The notes beneath the pieces are model-generated. The model saw only the letters and a list, made by a program, of their open reading frames with translations. It did not search any database and was not told the DNA's origin. Shown here one piece after another: positions 54,019 to 61,807 of a stretch of 64,000 nt of DNA; the first letter of the stretch is position 1, and each line of letters begins with the position of its first letter. The position numbers and the translations under genes were made by a program. Source of the stretch: Bacteroidales bacterium. Lineage in GTDB: Bacteria > Bacteroidota > Bacteroidia > Bacteroidales > UBA4417. The stretch is taken from contig JADJGZ010000001.1 in the NCBI GenBank assembly GCA_016707785.1, positions 381,200-445,199 on the forward strand, read 5' to 3'.

Positions 54019-55491
54019 ATGCAAGTAACAGCTATCAGGAAAGACATTCAATTCTCACCCGACTCCAGCAGAATCATTCCACGCTTCCTTAAAACCACCA
54101 ACGAAAGAAGCATCGAGATCATTAAATCAGTACTTTTAATGTCGGATTCGGAAGTCAATTCATCTATGAATCAATTACTTAGGGATTTTTCTACCCGACA
54201 TCGGAATATTTCCAGGATATTTGAAAAACATTTTGAAAAACTGCAAAGCTTGTTTCCAGTGGATGGAATATCAGCAGATCAGCTTAACTATTCAAGGAAA
54301 GTATTGATTGGATCCTATTTTACGATGGAATATTCGGTTGAATCTGCTGCTTTCTACAATCCTTCTTTACTTGAAGATCCCGATCAATCAGGGATAGGAC
54401 GCGGTGAAAAAAGGGTTATTTTTAGTTTCAGGGCAACTGGAGAAGGGCATATCTCTTCTATTGTGTATCGAAATGGTATTTTGGATAAAGAAAATAATCT
54501 CACCCTCGAACCGGTCGGAAAACTACTTTCTGAGGCTGATATTGTTAAACAAGTCGTCTTTAACAAGGTTTCCTTTCAGGCAAAACTATCTGAACTACAA
54601 CACAATGGCCATGAATTCACTCTTGGCAGTATCCTTGACAAGTTAGGCGATAGTTTTACTTTTAAGGAACTTGAACATTGCCTGGCTGAAGAAAAAGCCC
54701 TACCCTCCTCTTCTAATGAGTTGCAAATGAACCAGATGATTGGATTGGCTTCTGCTTATTATGAAATAGACTTCTCTATGGATTCCGCCATCTCTGAAAG
54801 GGTAATTTTTCCGATTTCCCCAACAGAACAAAAAGGAATTGAAGATGCCTGCTTTGTGAAGTTTAAAGATGAAAACGGGAAAGTGACCTACTTTGCAACG
54901 CTTTCTGCCAATGATGGAATCAACATCATGCCTAAAATTCTATATACCACCGATTTTTACCATTTTAATGTTCAGCCATTATCCGGCACAATAGCCAGGA
55001 GTAGCGGAATGGCTCTTTTCCCTCGTAAAATCAATGGGAAATATGCTATGTTATGCAGAATTGATGGGGTAAATAACTATATCGCCTATTCGGATGATAT
55101 TTATACCTGGCAGGATGCTCAACTGATCCAGGTACCTAAATATGCCTGGGAACTTCTGCAGATTGGAAATGCAGGCTCTCCTATAGAAACTGATGAAGGC
55201 TGGCTGGTGATAACACATGCCATCGGACCGATGAGAAAATGTGTGATCAGCGCATCCTTGTTTGAACTTGAGCATCCTGAAAATGAGATAGGAAGATTAT
55301 CCACTCCTTTAATAGTACCGAGCGAAACAGAAAGGGATGGATATGTCCCGAATGTTATCTACTCCTGTGGTTCTATCATCCACAACCAGGACCTTATTAT
55401 TCCCTATGCAATGTCCAACCATGCATCCACTTATGCTACAGTGAACCTCAAAGAGTTACTTGACGAACTGAAAGGTACATACACTAATTAA
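54019..55491 (+). CDS. GH130-family enzyme with helical N-terminal extension (copy B)
   Basis: A 490-residue paralogue of the upstream gene, with the same helical N-terminus and propeller. Two active-site neighbourhoods have changed: the catalytic motif reads GIEDACFVKF (Arg replaced by Cys) and YTAYDG is replaced by LSANDG, while the catalytic Asp and PRKINGKYAMLCRIDG remain. This suggests altered substrate or reduced activity. It starts 123 bp after copy A; the spacer holds GTTCACTAA/TTAGTGAAC inverted arms (53925-53933 and 53990-53998), a possible operator. Confidence 0.87.
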   Translation: MQVTAIRKDIQFSPDSSRIIPRFLKTTNERSIEIIKSVLLMSDSEVNSSMNQLLRDFSTRHRNISRIFEKHFEKLQSLFPVDGISADQLNYSRKVLIGSYFTMEYSVESAAFYNPSLLEDPDQSGIGRGEKRVIFSFRATGEGHISSIVYRNGILDKENNLTLEPVGKLLSEADIVKQVVFNKVSFQAKLSELQHNGHEFTLGSILDKLGDSFTFKELEHCLAEEKALPSSSNELQMNQMIGLASAYYEIDFSMDSAISERVIFPISPTEQKGIEDACFVKFKDENGKVTYFATLSANDGINIMPKILYTTDFYHFNVQPLSGTIARSSGMALFPRKINGKYAMLCRIDGVNNYIAYSDDIYTWQDAQLIQVPKYAWELLQIGNAGSPIETDEGWLVITHAIGPMRKCVISASLFELEHPENEIGRLSTPLIVPSETERDGYVPNVIYSCGSIIHNQDLIIPYAMSNHASTYATVNLKELLDELKGTYTN

Positions 55492-55539
55492 ACTCGTGTA
55501 GCACCTGTTCAGTCCTTCAAGCATTTACACCGGCTATAT

Positions 55540-55725
55540 TTATACCCTGATATTCATCAAATCATCAAAAACTCCGAATGCTTTCAGGAGCCAAATGATA
55601 ACGATAATTACAATCACAACGTTCAAAATCGTTTTGATCTTATTATCCATTGGAATGTAAGTATTGATTAGCCAAAGCAAAACACCGGCAACTACAAGAA
55701 TGATTAATATGGTAACTATTGGCAT
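55540..55725 (-). CDS. Thivi_2564-family small membrane protein
   Basis: A 61-residue protein with two membrane helices: MPIVTILIILVVAGVLLWLI, a short NTYIPMD loop, and ILNVVIVIIVIIWLLKAFG. This is the typical Thivi_2564-type pattern. It is last in an operon of five small envelope genes running from 57983, and is convergent with the second GH130 gene. Confidence 0.8.
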   Translation of the reverse strand: MPIVTILIILVVAGVLLWLINTYIPMDNKIKTILNVVIVIIVIIWLLKAFGVFDDLMNIRV

Positions 55726-55779
55726 GATATTTATGTATTAGTACTGTGTTTATTTAAGAATCTTGCCTTTCTGTTTCAA

Positions 55780-56307
55780 TTACCTGATTGCAAGCCCAAT
55801 GGTTGAAACACCGCTGGACAAGTCCAGAAACATTCCGACTTTGCTATTGAAATGATATTCTGTACCTACATGAATATCAAGAAATAAAGGACTCGCCCTA
55901 TGATAATAATCTCTGTCTCCATGGTAGTCTTCATCCCAGCTTGCGTTTCTGATTGCAAATCCCAGTGAACCGGCCAGGTAAAAATCCCATGCAGGACCGG
56001 CTTCAAACACCTGGTCAAAATAATAGGAGCCTTTTACACCCAGTGGAATAACCGTTTCACGATAATAATCACCCCTGTAAGAGAACACGGTAATAAAGGG
56101 TGCCAACGTAAAATTCCTGGCAGCATCAAATTCATAATTAATGTGGAAGACCGGCAATGTACGTGCTAAATATCCATAATAGCCGGAGTAACCGCCAATC
56201 CCCAATCCGAGATTCAAGGTTTTTCCATGTTGTTCTCCTTTCTGTGCCGATAAAGTTGTTCCAAGGAAAAAAAGAACAACAAGCATAATAAAGCCTATTT
56301 TTTTCAT
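55780..56307 (-). CDS. Outer-membrane beta-barrel protein, small
   Basis: A 175-residue exported protein: signal peptide residues 1-21 (ends LSAQ), then alternating strands (LNLGLGIGGYSGYYGYLA, LDIHVGTEYHFNSKVGMFLD) ending in a C-terminal Arg after an aromatic-poor strand. The pattern fits an eight-stranded outer-membrane barrel. Function is unknown. It lies 54 bp upstream of the Thivi_2564-type gene and 60 bp downstream of the larger barrel gene. Confidence 0.75.
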   Translation of the reverse strand: MKKIGFIMLVVLFFLGTTLSAQKGEQHGKTLNLGLGIGGYSGYYGYLARTLPVFHINYEFDAARNFTLAPFITVFSYRGDYYRETVIPLGVKGSYYFDQVFEAGPAWDFYLAGSLGFAIRNASWDEDYHGDRDYYHRASPLFLDIHVGTEYHFNSKVGMFLDLSSGVSTIGLAIR

Positions 56308-56367
56308 GGTTTACGATTTCATGTATTTAAATTAACACTTCAAATAACTCTTTTAAATGAATCTATT

Positions 56368-57033
56368 TCAGTTGTTTACCAATCTGTAGCCAACTGTAGC
56401 CTGGAACCAGACATTTTTGTATCGGGGCGTTGTGGTCGTATTGTCCTTATTGTTGTCAAAAAGATCCCAACCCATTCTTGTACCGATTACAAAATTATTC
56501 AGGTCAATATCCAGTCCTCCCAAAAAACACAAGGTATTCATACGGAGATCATCATTGTTAAATTCTTCCTCCTGCTGGATCGTAAAAAAAGAGCCATCAA
56601 AATCATCTTTTTGTTTCAGCAGGTAAGAATACTGGGGCCCTGCCACCAGGTTCAGGAATGGCGTTGGTTTTAGTGAAAACAATAGAGGAACATCTACATA
56701 AGTTGTGGTTCTTGTATAATCATATAAGATTCCCAGGAACTTACCAGTAGCATGGAATCCTTTTTGTGAGATAAGAATTTCAGGTTGGAATCCCAGGTAT
56801 TTTCCAATAGGAATGGCTACAAATACACCTGTTGCAAGTCCAAACTTAGGATCGGCTTTAAACTCTTCTCCTTTAGTATCATATACATTGGAGTAATTAG
56901 TACCCACTTTCACACCCAGTTGGATCATGTCGCGATAATCAGCAATCCTCCCCTGTGCGAAGCAATAATTTTGTGAGATAATCATGTATAATGACACAGC
57001 TATCCCTAGCAGAATAATATTTTTCTTTTTCAT
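56368..57033 (-). CDS. PorT-like outer-membrane beta-barrel protein
   Basis: A 221-residue protein starting MKKKNIILL (ATG at 57033; an upstream TTG is rejected). The signal peptide ends NYCFAQ. The mature part fits the PorT/OMP_b-brl_2 family: MIQLGVKVGTNYSNVYDTKG, FGLATGVFVAIPIGKYLGFQ and PEILISQKGFH near the N-terminus and a C-terminal aromatic strand (VWFQATVGYRLVNN). It lies in the same five-gene operon. Confidence 0.83.
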   Translation of the reverse strand: MKKKNIILLGIAVSLYMIISQNYCFAQGRIADYRDMIQLGVKVGTNYSNVYDTKGEEFKADPKFGLATGVFVAIPIGKYLGFQPEILISQKGFHATGKFLGILYDYTRTTTYVDVPLLFSLKPTPFLNLVAGPQYSYLLKQKDDFDGSFFTIQQEEEFNNDDLRMNTLCFLGGLDIDLNNFVIGTRMGWDLFDNNKDNTTTTPRYKNVWFQATVGYRLVNN

Positions 57034-57059
57034 GGTATTCAAATTAAGTTGATTAGATC

Positions 57060-57401
57060 TTATTCATATCCGCTTTTTATGATCGTAGAGATCATTTTAA
57101 ACCGCACATTAGCTTTCAGCAGATAGGAAGAATGAGCGGGAATAATGATAGACTGTCCAACCCTTAAATTAAATGACACTCCATCAATGACAATCTCTGA
57201 AATACCCTCTATAATCTGTACAAACCTGTCAAAGGGTATTATTTTCTCGAGTAAGGATTCACCGGCATCAAAAGAAATAGTACTAATGTTACCTGTGACT
57301 TTACTAAGTATAGGTTTTATCACTACCGAATGTTTAACATATTCGATAGTTTCGGCTATACTCATTGCTTTCGATTTTTCAACAACTATAATGTCCTTCA
57401 T
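57060..57401 (-). CDS. Cupin-fold protein lacking metal-binding histidines
   Basis: A 113-residue cytosolic single-domain cupin. The beta-barrel core reads DAGESLLEKIIPFDRFVQII, then EGISEIVIDG and GQSIIIPAHSSYLLKA. Related Bacteroidota cupins have histidines where this has Lys and Phe, so metal binding is probably lost. The ATG at 57401 is chosen over a TTG at 57431. It sits between the first gene and the PorT-like gene of the operon at 55540-57983. Confidence 0.75.
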   Translation of the reverse strand: MKDIIVVEKSKAMSIAETIEYVKHSVVIKPILSKVTGNISTISFDAGESLLEKIIPFDRFVQIIEGISEIVIDGVSFNLRVGQSIIIPAHSSYLLKANVRFKMISTIIKSGYE

Positions 57402-57464
57402 TTCAAAATCCTGTTTCTTCGAAAAGTTCAATTGAGTGTTAAATGTGTAGAAATGTCAACTGCA

Positions 57465-57983
57465 CTATTTCTTTTTACCACCTTTTTTACCTGAATTATG
57501 TTTCCCCCTGGAATCATTGGAGTGCCTGGCATCTCTACCCTGGTCATGGTTTGATTTGCTTCTTACATTGTGCCTGGTAGCTCTGGAGTTATGATTTGAG
57601 GGACGTTCACCTATCGTTTTCTGATGTGATCCTTTATAACCCTTACCGTAATTCTTTCTATGTTCACCATAATGTACATAAGGAGTTTTGCCATGATAGT
57701 CAGTTAAAACAACCTTATAGCCATGATACAGATCATAATTCCTGTATCTGTATGGAAGGTAGGATCTATGAATCCAGGCACCACGGGAATTGTAGATGAA
57801 CATTGAAGTTCGCACATCATAATAGGCCTGGACATCGGGGAGGTAATAATACTCTACTTCACTATACCCAACAGGTCCCCATGCAGGTGGAGAACCAATA
57901 GTAATATTAACATCAATTTGTGCATGAGAAGCCCCTGCAAGGAAAAAGATTATTCCTGCTAATACAATTTTCAATGGTTTCAT
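57465..57983 (-). CDS. Exported aromatic protein with basic tail, operon leader
   Basis: A 172-residue protein starting MKPLKIVLAGIIF with a signal peptide (ends GASHAQ). The mature N-terminus has a YYYLPDVQAYYDV motif and tyrosine-rich strands (YLPYRYRNYDLYHGYKVVL); the C-terminal 60 residues are Lys/Arg/His/Ser-rich and disordered, ending KKGGKKK. Longer starts (58082) are rejected because they lie upstream of the promoter -7 element at 58072-58079. It leads the five-gene outer-membrane operon. Confidence 0.75.
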   Translation of the reverse strand: MKPLKIVLAGIIFFLAGASHAQIDVNITIGSPPAWGPVGYSEVEYYYLPDVQAYYDVRTSMFIYNSRGAWIHRSYLPYRYRNYDLYHGYKVVLTDYHGKTPYVHYGEHRKNYGKGYKGSHQKTIGERPSNHNSRATRHNVRSKSNHDQGRDARHSNDSRGKHNSGKKGGKKK

Positions 57984-58071
57984 GTATTTCAATTTAAAAG
58001 TGGCATCCGCCACAATGTGGCAGATCATGGCTGCTTCACCAAAATTGATAAGTAAAGCAGGTTTCACTTTG

Positions 58072-58135
58072 CAAAGGTGCAACCCTGAAACACTTAAGTT
58101 ATTACATGATTACAGAAAACAGTTGCATGATTCAC
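58072..58135 (-). promoter_or_regulatory. 21-bp direct-repeat promoter, outer-membrane operon
   Basis: Minus-strand reading: GTGAATCATGCAA (58123-58135), 8 bp, TGTAATCATGTAA (58102-58114), 22 bp, -7 element CACCTTTG (58072-58079). As at the usp promoter, the distal repeat starts inside the stop codon of an AraC gene. Confidence 0.85.
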
Positions 58136-58689
58136 ACATTTCCTGCTTCAACTCTCTTGCCTTTAAGCAATTTGAAATAAGAAGGAGTCAGGCCTGTTGC
58201 TTTTTTAAACTGATTGGAAAGATGTGCAACACTGCTATAATTCAGTCGATATGAAATTTCAGTAATACTCAATTCATCGTAGAGCAAAAATTCTTTAATC
58301 TTTTCAATTTTATGATTAATAATATATTGTTCGATAGTAACACCCGTTACTTCTGAAAACAGATTAGTGAGATAGGTATAATCCATGTTCAGCTTTTCAC
58401 TGATATATTCAGAATTTTTCACCTTTGGCATCTCATCCGAATAGTGAATCATTTCAACAATCAGGCTTTTTATCCTGTCAATAAGAATCGATCTTTTGTC
58501 ATCCATCAATTCGAGACCGGATTTCAACAAGGCAGATTTCAGTGTAGCATGTTGTTCATCAGTTAATGAACCCTTTATATCCACAACACCTAAATCTACT
58601 ACACCAAATTGCAGTCCCAGTTTCTCCAACTCCGATTTCACCAGCATTTTGCATCGGATTGAGACCATATATTTGATATATATCTTCAT
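58132..58689 (-). CDS. AraC-family regulator with small N-terminal domain (copy 2)
   Basis: A 185-residue paralogue of 18704-19264, with the same layout: N-terminal domain (MVSIRCKMLVKSELEKLGLQ, about 8-65) and a C-terminal AraC double helix-turn-helix (KIKEFLLYDELSITEISYRL, SSVAHLSNQFKKATGLTPS). The N-terminal domain may bind a ligand or a partner. It is immediately upstream of the outer-membrane operon, whose operator overlaps its stop codon (GTG TGA). Direct neighbouring control of that operon is the simplest inference. Confidence 0.87.
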   Translation of the reverse strand: MKIYIKYMVSIRCKMLVKSELEKLGLQFGVVDLGVVDIKGSLTDEQHATLKSALLKSGLELMDDKRSILIDRIKSLIVEMIHYSDEMPKVKNSEYISEKLNMDYTYLTNLFSEVTGVTIEQYIINHKIEKIKEFLLYDELSITEISYRLNYSSVAHLSNQFKKATGLTPSYFKLLKGKRVEAGNV

Positions 58690-59015
58690 TTAATTAATCT
58701 GATGTATGTGTTTACTCATACAACATACAGAAATGATTTCAGTTTGCATAAAATACTAAGATACAAAGAATTTCTTTATATGATGTGAATCTATGGTCCT
58801 TCTTACCGGATCTGTAAACGCAAATCTGCTAGATAGGCGTAATGCAGAAAGATGCGGCAGAATAAAAAATGAAAACTACTTAGCTTCGGTATAAGATTAA
58901 AACACTGAATATTTGGAGACCTTCCTTTTCTCTGACTTATACCATTAGTTTTGCACTTTTCTCGCTCGTATGACTCCACACATATACATGGGAACAATCC
59001 CTCATTATCAAGCGA
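58690..59015. other. Intergenic spacer at start of accessory region
   Basis: No gene or strong hairpin recognised in this AT-rich stretch. It should contain the promoter of the AraC copy 2 gene, but no clean -33/-7 pair is visible. Confidence 0.35.
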
Positions 59016-59183
59016 TTAAAATGGCTTCTCAAAGCTATCAACCGCTTTCCCTAAAGCGTCAATGTCATCCTGCTCCTGAAACACAATATTTTTTCTGATT
59101 TTTTCGAAAACTGGCAGTTTACTGACCTGGCTAATGCCTTTACATACTATGATTATCGCAAAAATCCCCGGAAACGTATTCAT
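59016..59183 (-). pseudogene. Short ORF, possible 3' remnant of a lost gene
   Basis: A 55-codon reading frame (MNTFPGIFAIIIVCKGISQV ... DALGKAVDSFEKPF) with a coding-like composition and an acidic, amphipathic C-terminus. I recognise no family. It is divergent from the AbiE genes and may be the tail of a gene cut by insertion of that module, or a genuine small protein. Confidence 0.3.
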
Positions 59184-59271
59184 TTAATCAATAAGAATAT
59201 AATTCTATAATCCACTTGCAATAAACCCCGAAAAAAAGGGTATATTGCATGCTGTTAGAAACGATCTTACT

Positions 59272-60075
59272 ATGAATGGTTCGATTAAACACACGAATGA
59301 TTTTCTGCAGGTTATACGTAGCAACGGCAGATATGCTTTTACGATAGATGAACTCATCGAAAAAGTTCCCAAGACAGTTAAGAATATAAGAAAGGATCTT
59401 GATAGACTCCGGGATAAAGGTGAGGTGATCAATATCAGAAGAGGGTTTTATACAGTGATTCCCGTCGAGTACCAGAAAATGGGTTCAATTCCTGTAGAGT
59501 TGTATATAGATGAACTAATGAGGTACCTGGCAAAGAAGTATTATGTAGGGTTAATAAGTGCAGCTATGTTCCATGGAGCGGCTCATCAGCAGCCACAGGA
59601 GTTCTTTGTTTTGACTCAATCTCCAAAACCACGGACGATAAAAAGCAAGAACACCCTGATAAATTTCTCAGAAAAGAAGATTCTCTCTACTTCTGGAATT
59701 GAAGAAAAAAAAACAGATACAGGTTACTTTAAGATCTCAAATAAGGAACTTACTTTTCTTGATCTGATTTATTTTGAACAGGGCATTGGAGGTTTCAACC
59801 GAATTATTTCAGTCCTTAGAGAATTATCGGAGAGCATAAGCATAACCAGGATGAAAGAAGCGGTTAAGATTGACTTCCCTGTAAGCACATTTCAACGTGC
59901 AGGATTTATAGCTGAACATATCCTAATGAATGACAAGCTTGCAAGTATTTTTGAGAATAAGTTGGCTACTGAAAGCATGAAAAAAGTGTTTTTGAAATCT
60001 TCAACTGACAAAACTGGGATATGGAATGAAAAATGGAAGTTGATTGTGAATTCTAATATCGAAGATGAAATATGA
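59272..60075 (+). CDS. abiEi: AbiEi-family antitoxin/transcriptional regulator
   Basis: A 267-residue protein; the ATG at 59272 (MNGSIKHTNDF) is chosen over a TTG at 59245. The N-terminal winged helix (about 3-60, AFTIDELIEKVPKTVKNIRK) is followed by the AbiEi domain (about 70-255, with KKYYVGLISAAMFHGAAHQQ, PQEFFVLTQSP and TYFEQ-like segments). In type IV systems AbiEi represses the operon and counteracts the AbiEii toxin without direct binding. It overlaps abiEii by 4 bp. Confidence 0.88.
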   Translation: MNGSIKHTNDFLQVIRSNGRYAFTIDELIEKVPKTVKNIRKDLDRLRDKGEVINIRRGFYTVIPVEYQKMGSIPVELYIDELMRYLAKKYYVGLISAAMFHGAAHQQPQEFFVLTQSPKPRTIKSKNTLINFSEKKILSTSGIEEKKTDTGYFKISNKELTFLDLIYFEQGIGGFNRIISVLRELSESISITRMKEAVKIDFPVSTFQRAGFIAEHILMNDKLASIFENKLATESMKKVFLKSSTDKTGIWNEKWKLIVNSNIEDEI

Positions 60076-60863
60076 TACCAAGAGCTTTTATTTACGAATG
60101 GCAGGAAAGAGCGCCATGGCAAACAAATGCTCAAATTGAACAGGATTTGATTATTGAAAGGTCTTTGGTTGAATTATTTTCCGATGATTTAATTAAGAAT
60201 AGCCTGGCATTTAGAGGTGGAACCGCCTTACATAAGCTATTTATGAAACCACAGGCGAGATATTCCGAAGATATTGACCTGGTACAAATAGAACAAGGAC
60301 CTATAAGTCCGGTATTAAAAAGAATACGGGAAAAACTTTCATTCCTGGGGACCAAAAGGACGGTAAAGCAACACATCCATAACAATACGATCCTATATCG
60401 GTTTGAAACTGAAATTCAGCCGGTTATTAATATGAGGTTAAAAATAGAGATCAACACCCGGGAACATTTTAACATCCTTGGTTTACAGGAATTTACTTTT
60501 CAAATGGAGAACTCGTGGTTTTCAGGTGGCTGTCAACTGACTACATTCACACTAGAAGAACTCTTAGGGACAAAACTAAGAGCGTTATATCAAAGAAGAA
60601 AAGGAAGGGACCTGTTTGATTTATATTGGGCACTAACCCATTATAACATTCACTCTAATGACTTGATCAAGTGCTACAAAGGATATATGAGTTTTTCAGA
60701 AGGCCAGTCTCCATCCTCTAACATGTTTATAAATAATTTGGATGAAAAGATGAAGGATAAGGAATTTTCCAGCGATATGCATGCTATTCTTCGCCCAGGT
60801 ATAGATTATAATCCTCTGGTTGCTTGTGAATTAGTAAAACACGAATTGATAGAGAAAATTTAA
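60072..60863 (+). CDS. abiEii: AbiEii-family nucleotidyltransferase toxin
   Basis: A 263-residue protein of the AbiEii/DUF1814 nucleotidyltransferase fold. Motif I is FRGGTALHKLF followed by the metal-binding SEDIDL; motif III/IV is LLGTKLRALYQRRKGRDLFD. AbiEii is the toxin half of the phage-resistance module; GTP-dependent transfer to tRNA has been shown for related toxins. All key residues are present, so it looks functional. Start overlaps abiEi by 4 bp. Confidence 0.9.
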   Translation: MIPRAFIYEWQERAPWQTNAQIEQDLIIERSLVELFSDDLIKNSLAFRGGTALHKLFMKPQARYSEDIDLVQIEQGPISPVLKRIREKLSFLGTKRTVKQHIHNNTILYRFETEIQPVINMRLKIEINTREHFNILGLQEFTFQMENSWFSGGCQLTTFTLEELLGTKLRALYQRRKGRDLFDLYWALTHYNIHSNDLIKCYKGYMSFSEGQSPSSNMFINNLDEKMKDKEFSSDMHAILRPGIDYNPLVACELVKHELIEKI

Positions 60864-60881
60864 ATCTTCTTTAAATTCTAA

Positions 60882-61070
60882 ATGGTGCTCATAGATTCAT
60901 TGACACAGAAATTAATAATCTTCAAATCCCTTTTCAAGGGCAGAGAAGATGTGTTTGCAACCAGATGGGAAAGTGGGAACAAAAGTGGTTATAGTCCATC
61001 CTATATCTATGACCCTTATTTCTTCCGATTACACAAAATGAAAGGGGGCAATTTTAATGATTTTTTCTGA
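60882..61070 (+). pseudogene. 5' fragment of TOTE-type primase/helicase
   Basis: A 62-residue fragment with LFKGREDVFATRWESGNKSG, YSPSYIYDPYFFRLHKMKGG and NFNDFF then stop. This is the N-terminal signature (GREDV-x-A-x-R-W-E, GKSGY-type, DPY-F-RLHKMKGG) of the primase region of TOTE conflict-system helicases found in Bacteroidota. Full-length homologues are of order 1000 residues, so it is a remnant, next to abiE. Confidence 0.6.
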
Positions 61071-61301
61071 CCTTTTTACGGTTAATGTAGTAGATTACAG
61101 AGAATGTTACTCAAGACATAGTAATGTAATTTAGGTTAGCAAAACTATATTTTTCGAGCAAGTTTCTGCAAAGCAAATCACTGATATTCTATGAAAAAGG
61201 CTCTATTCGGTAGACATTGTATTTTTTGAAAATATCCGCCTCTTCTCCACTTTAAATATAGCCTTAAATAGCCATTTTTTGCCTCGCTAAAAAGAACAAG
61301 T

Positions 61302-61327
61302 CACTGAAAAAGTACTCATTTTCAGTG
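61302..61327 (-). terminator. Terminator after tRNA-Ser
   Basis: Perfect 9-bp stem CACTGAAAA/TTTTCAGTG (61302-61310 and 61319-61327) with an 8-base loop, followed on the minus strand by a T-rich tract (TTGTTCTTTTT). It lies 28 bp downstream of the tRNA 3' end. Confidence 0.6.
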
Positions 61328-61355
61328 GTTTGCGTTTTTTCACTTTTTGAATCAG

Positions 61356-61440
61356 CGGAGAGACAGGGATTCGAACCCTGGGACCCCTCGCGGGGTCAAC
61401 GGTTTTCGAGACCGCCCCGATCGACCACTCTGGCATCTCC
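61356..61440 (-). tRNA. tRNA-Ser (anticodon CGA), damaged acceptor stem
   Basis: Serine tRNA with a long variable arm (GACCCCGCGAGGGGTC), T-arm CAGGG-TTCGAAT-CCCTG and anticodon loop CTCGAAA (anticodon CGA, codon UCG). The 3' acceptor strand TCTCTCC would pair perfectly with GGAGAGA, but the 5' side reads GGAGATG, i.e. two bases (GA) short before the T8-G9 position. CCA is not encoded. The gene is recognisable, but function is doubtful. Confidence 0.85.
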
Positions 61441-61525
61441 TTAGTAATAAACAGTTGCAAAAATAGGAAGTATTATTGAATAGGCAAGTTGAATTGTTTG
61501 ATGTAGACTAAGCTCAGTGTGAAAA

Positions 61526-61687
61526 TCAAATAATTCCTTTAGTTTTCAGAAAGATATAACCATTAATAGTCTTGTAGAAGTACTCCTCTTTTGCTGCCAG
61601 ACTTTTTGTTTCAAATTCTGTATAATAATGTAAAACTAAAGGTCTTCGACTTTTAGTAGACCTTACCTCTGTATGCACTCTTCGCAT
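61526..61687 (-). pseudogene. 3' fragment of GIY-YIG nuclease
   Basis: A 53-codon reading frame matches the C-terminal half of small GIY-YIG (UvrC-type/URI) nucleases: VRSTKSRRPLVLHYYTEFET, KSLAAKEEYFYKTINGYIFL. The N-terminal half with the GIY and YIG catalytic motifs is missing, so it is inactive. Such genes often sit beside tRNA genes. Confidence 0.6.
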
Positions 61688-61744
61688 CTGTACTAATATA
61701 ACAAAAACATAGATATATTACAGTTTTTGATATTGAATTCAATG

Positions 61745-61773
61745 TTGGTTCAATTTAAAATCAGTTATATTTG
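61745..61773 (+). promoter_or_regulatory. Housekeeping-type promoter of Crp/Fnr gene
   Basis: TTG (61745-61747), 18 bp, TATATTTG (61766-61773), the standard Bacteroidota element; ATG follows at 61808. Confidence 0.65.
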
Positions 61774-61807
61774 TATATGAGTATCCTATTCCTAATTGTA
61801 TGAGCTG

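Noticed and set aside
57984..58082. Longer start for the aromatic exported protein
   Set aside because: Lies upstream of the -7 element at 58072-58079; the ATG at 57983 gives a proper signal peptide.
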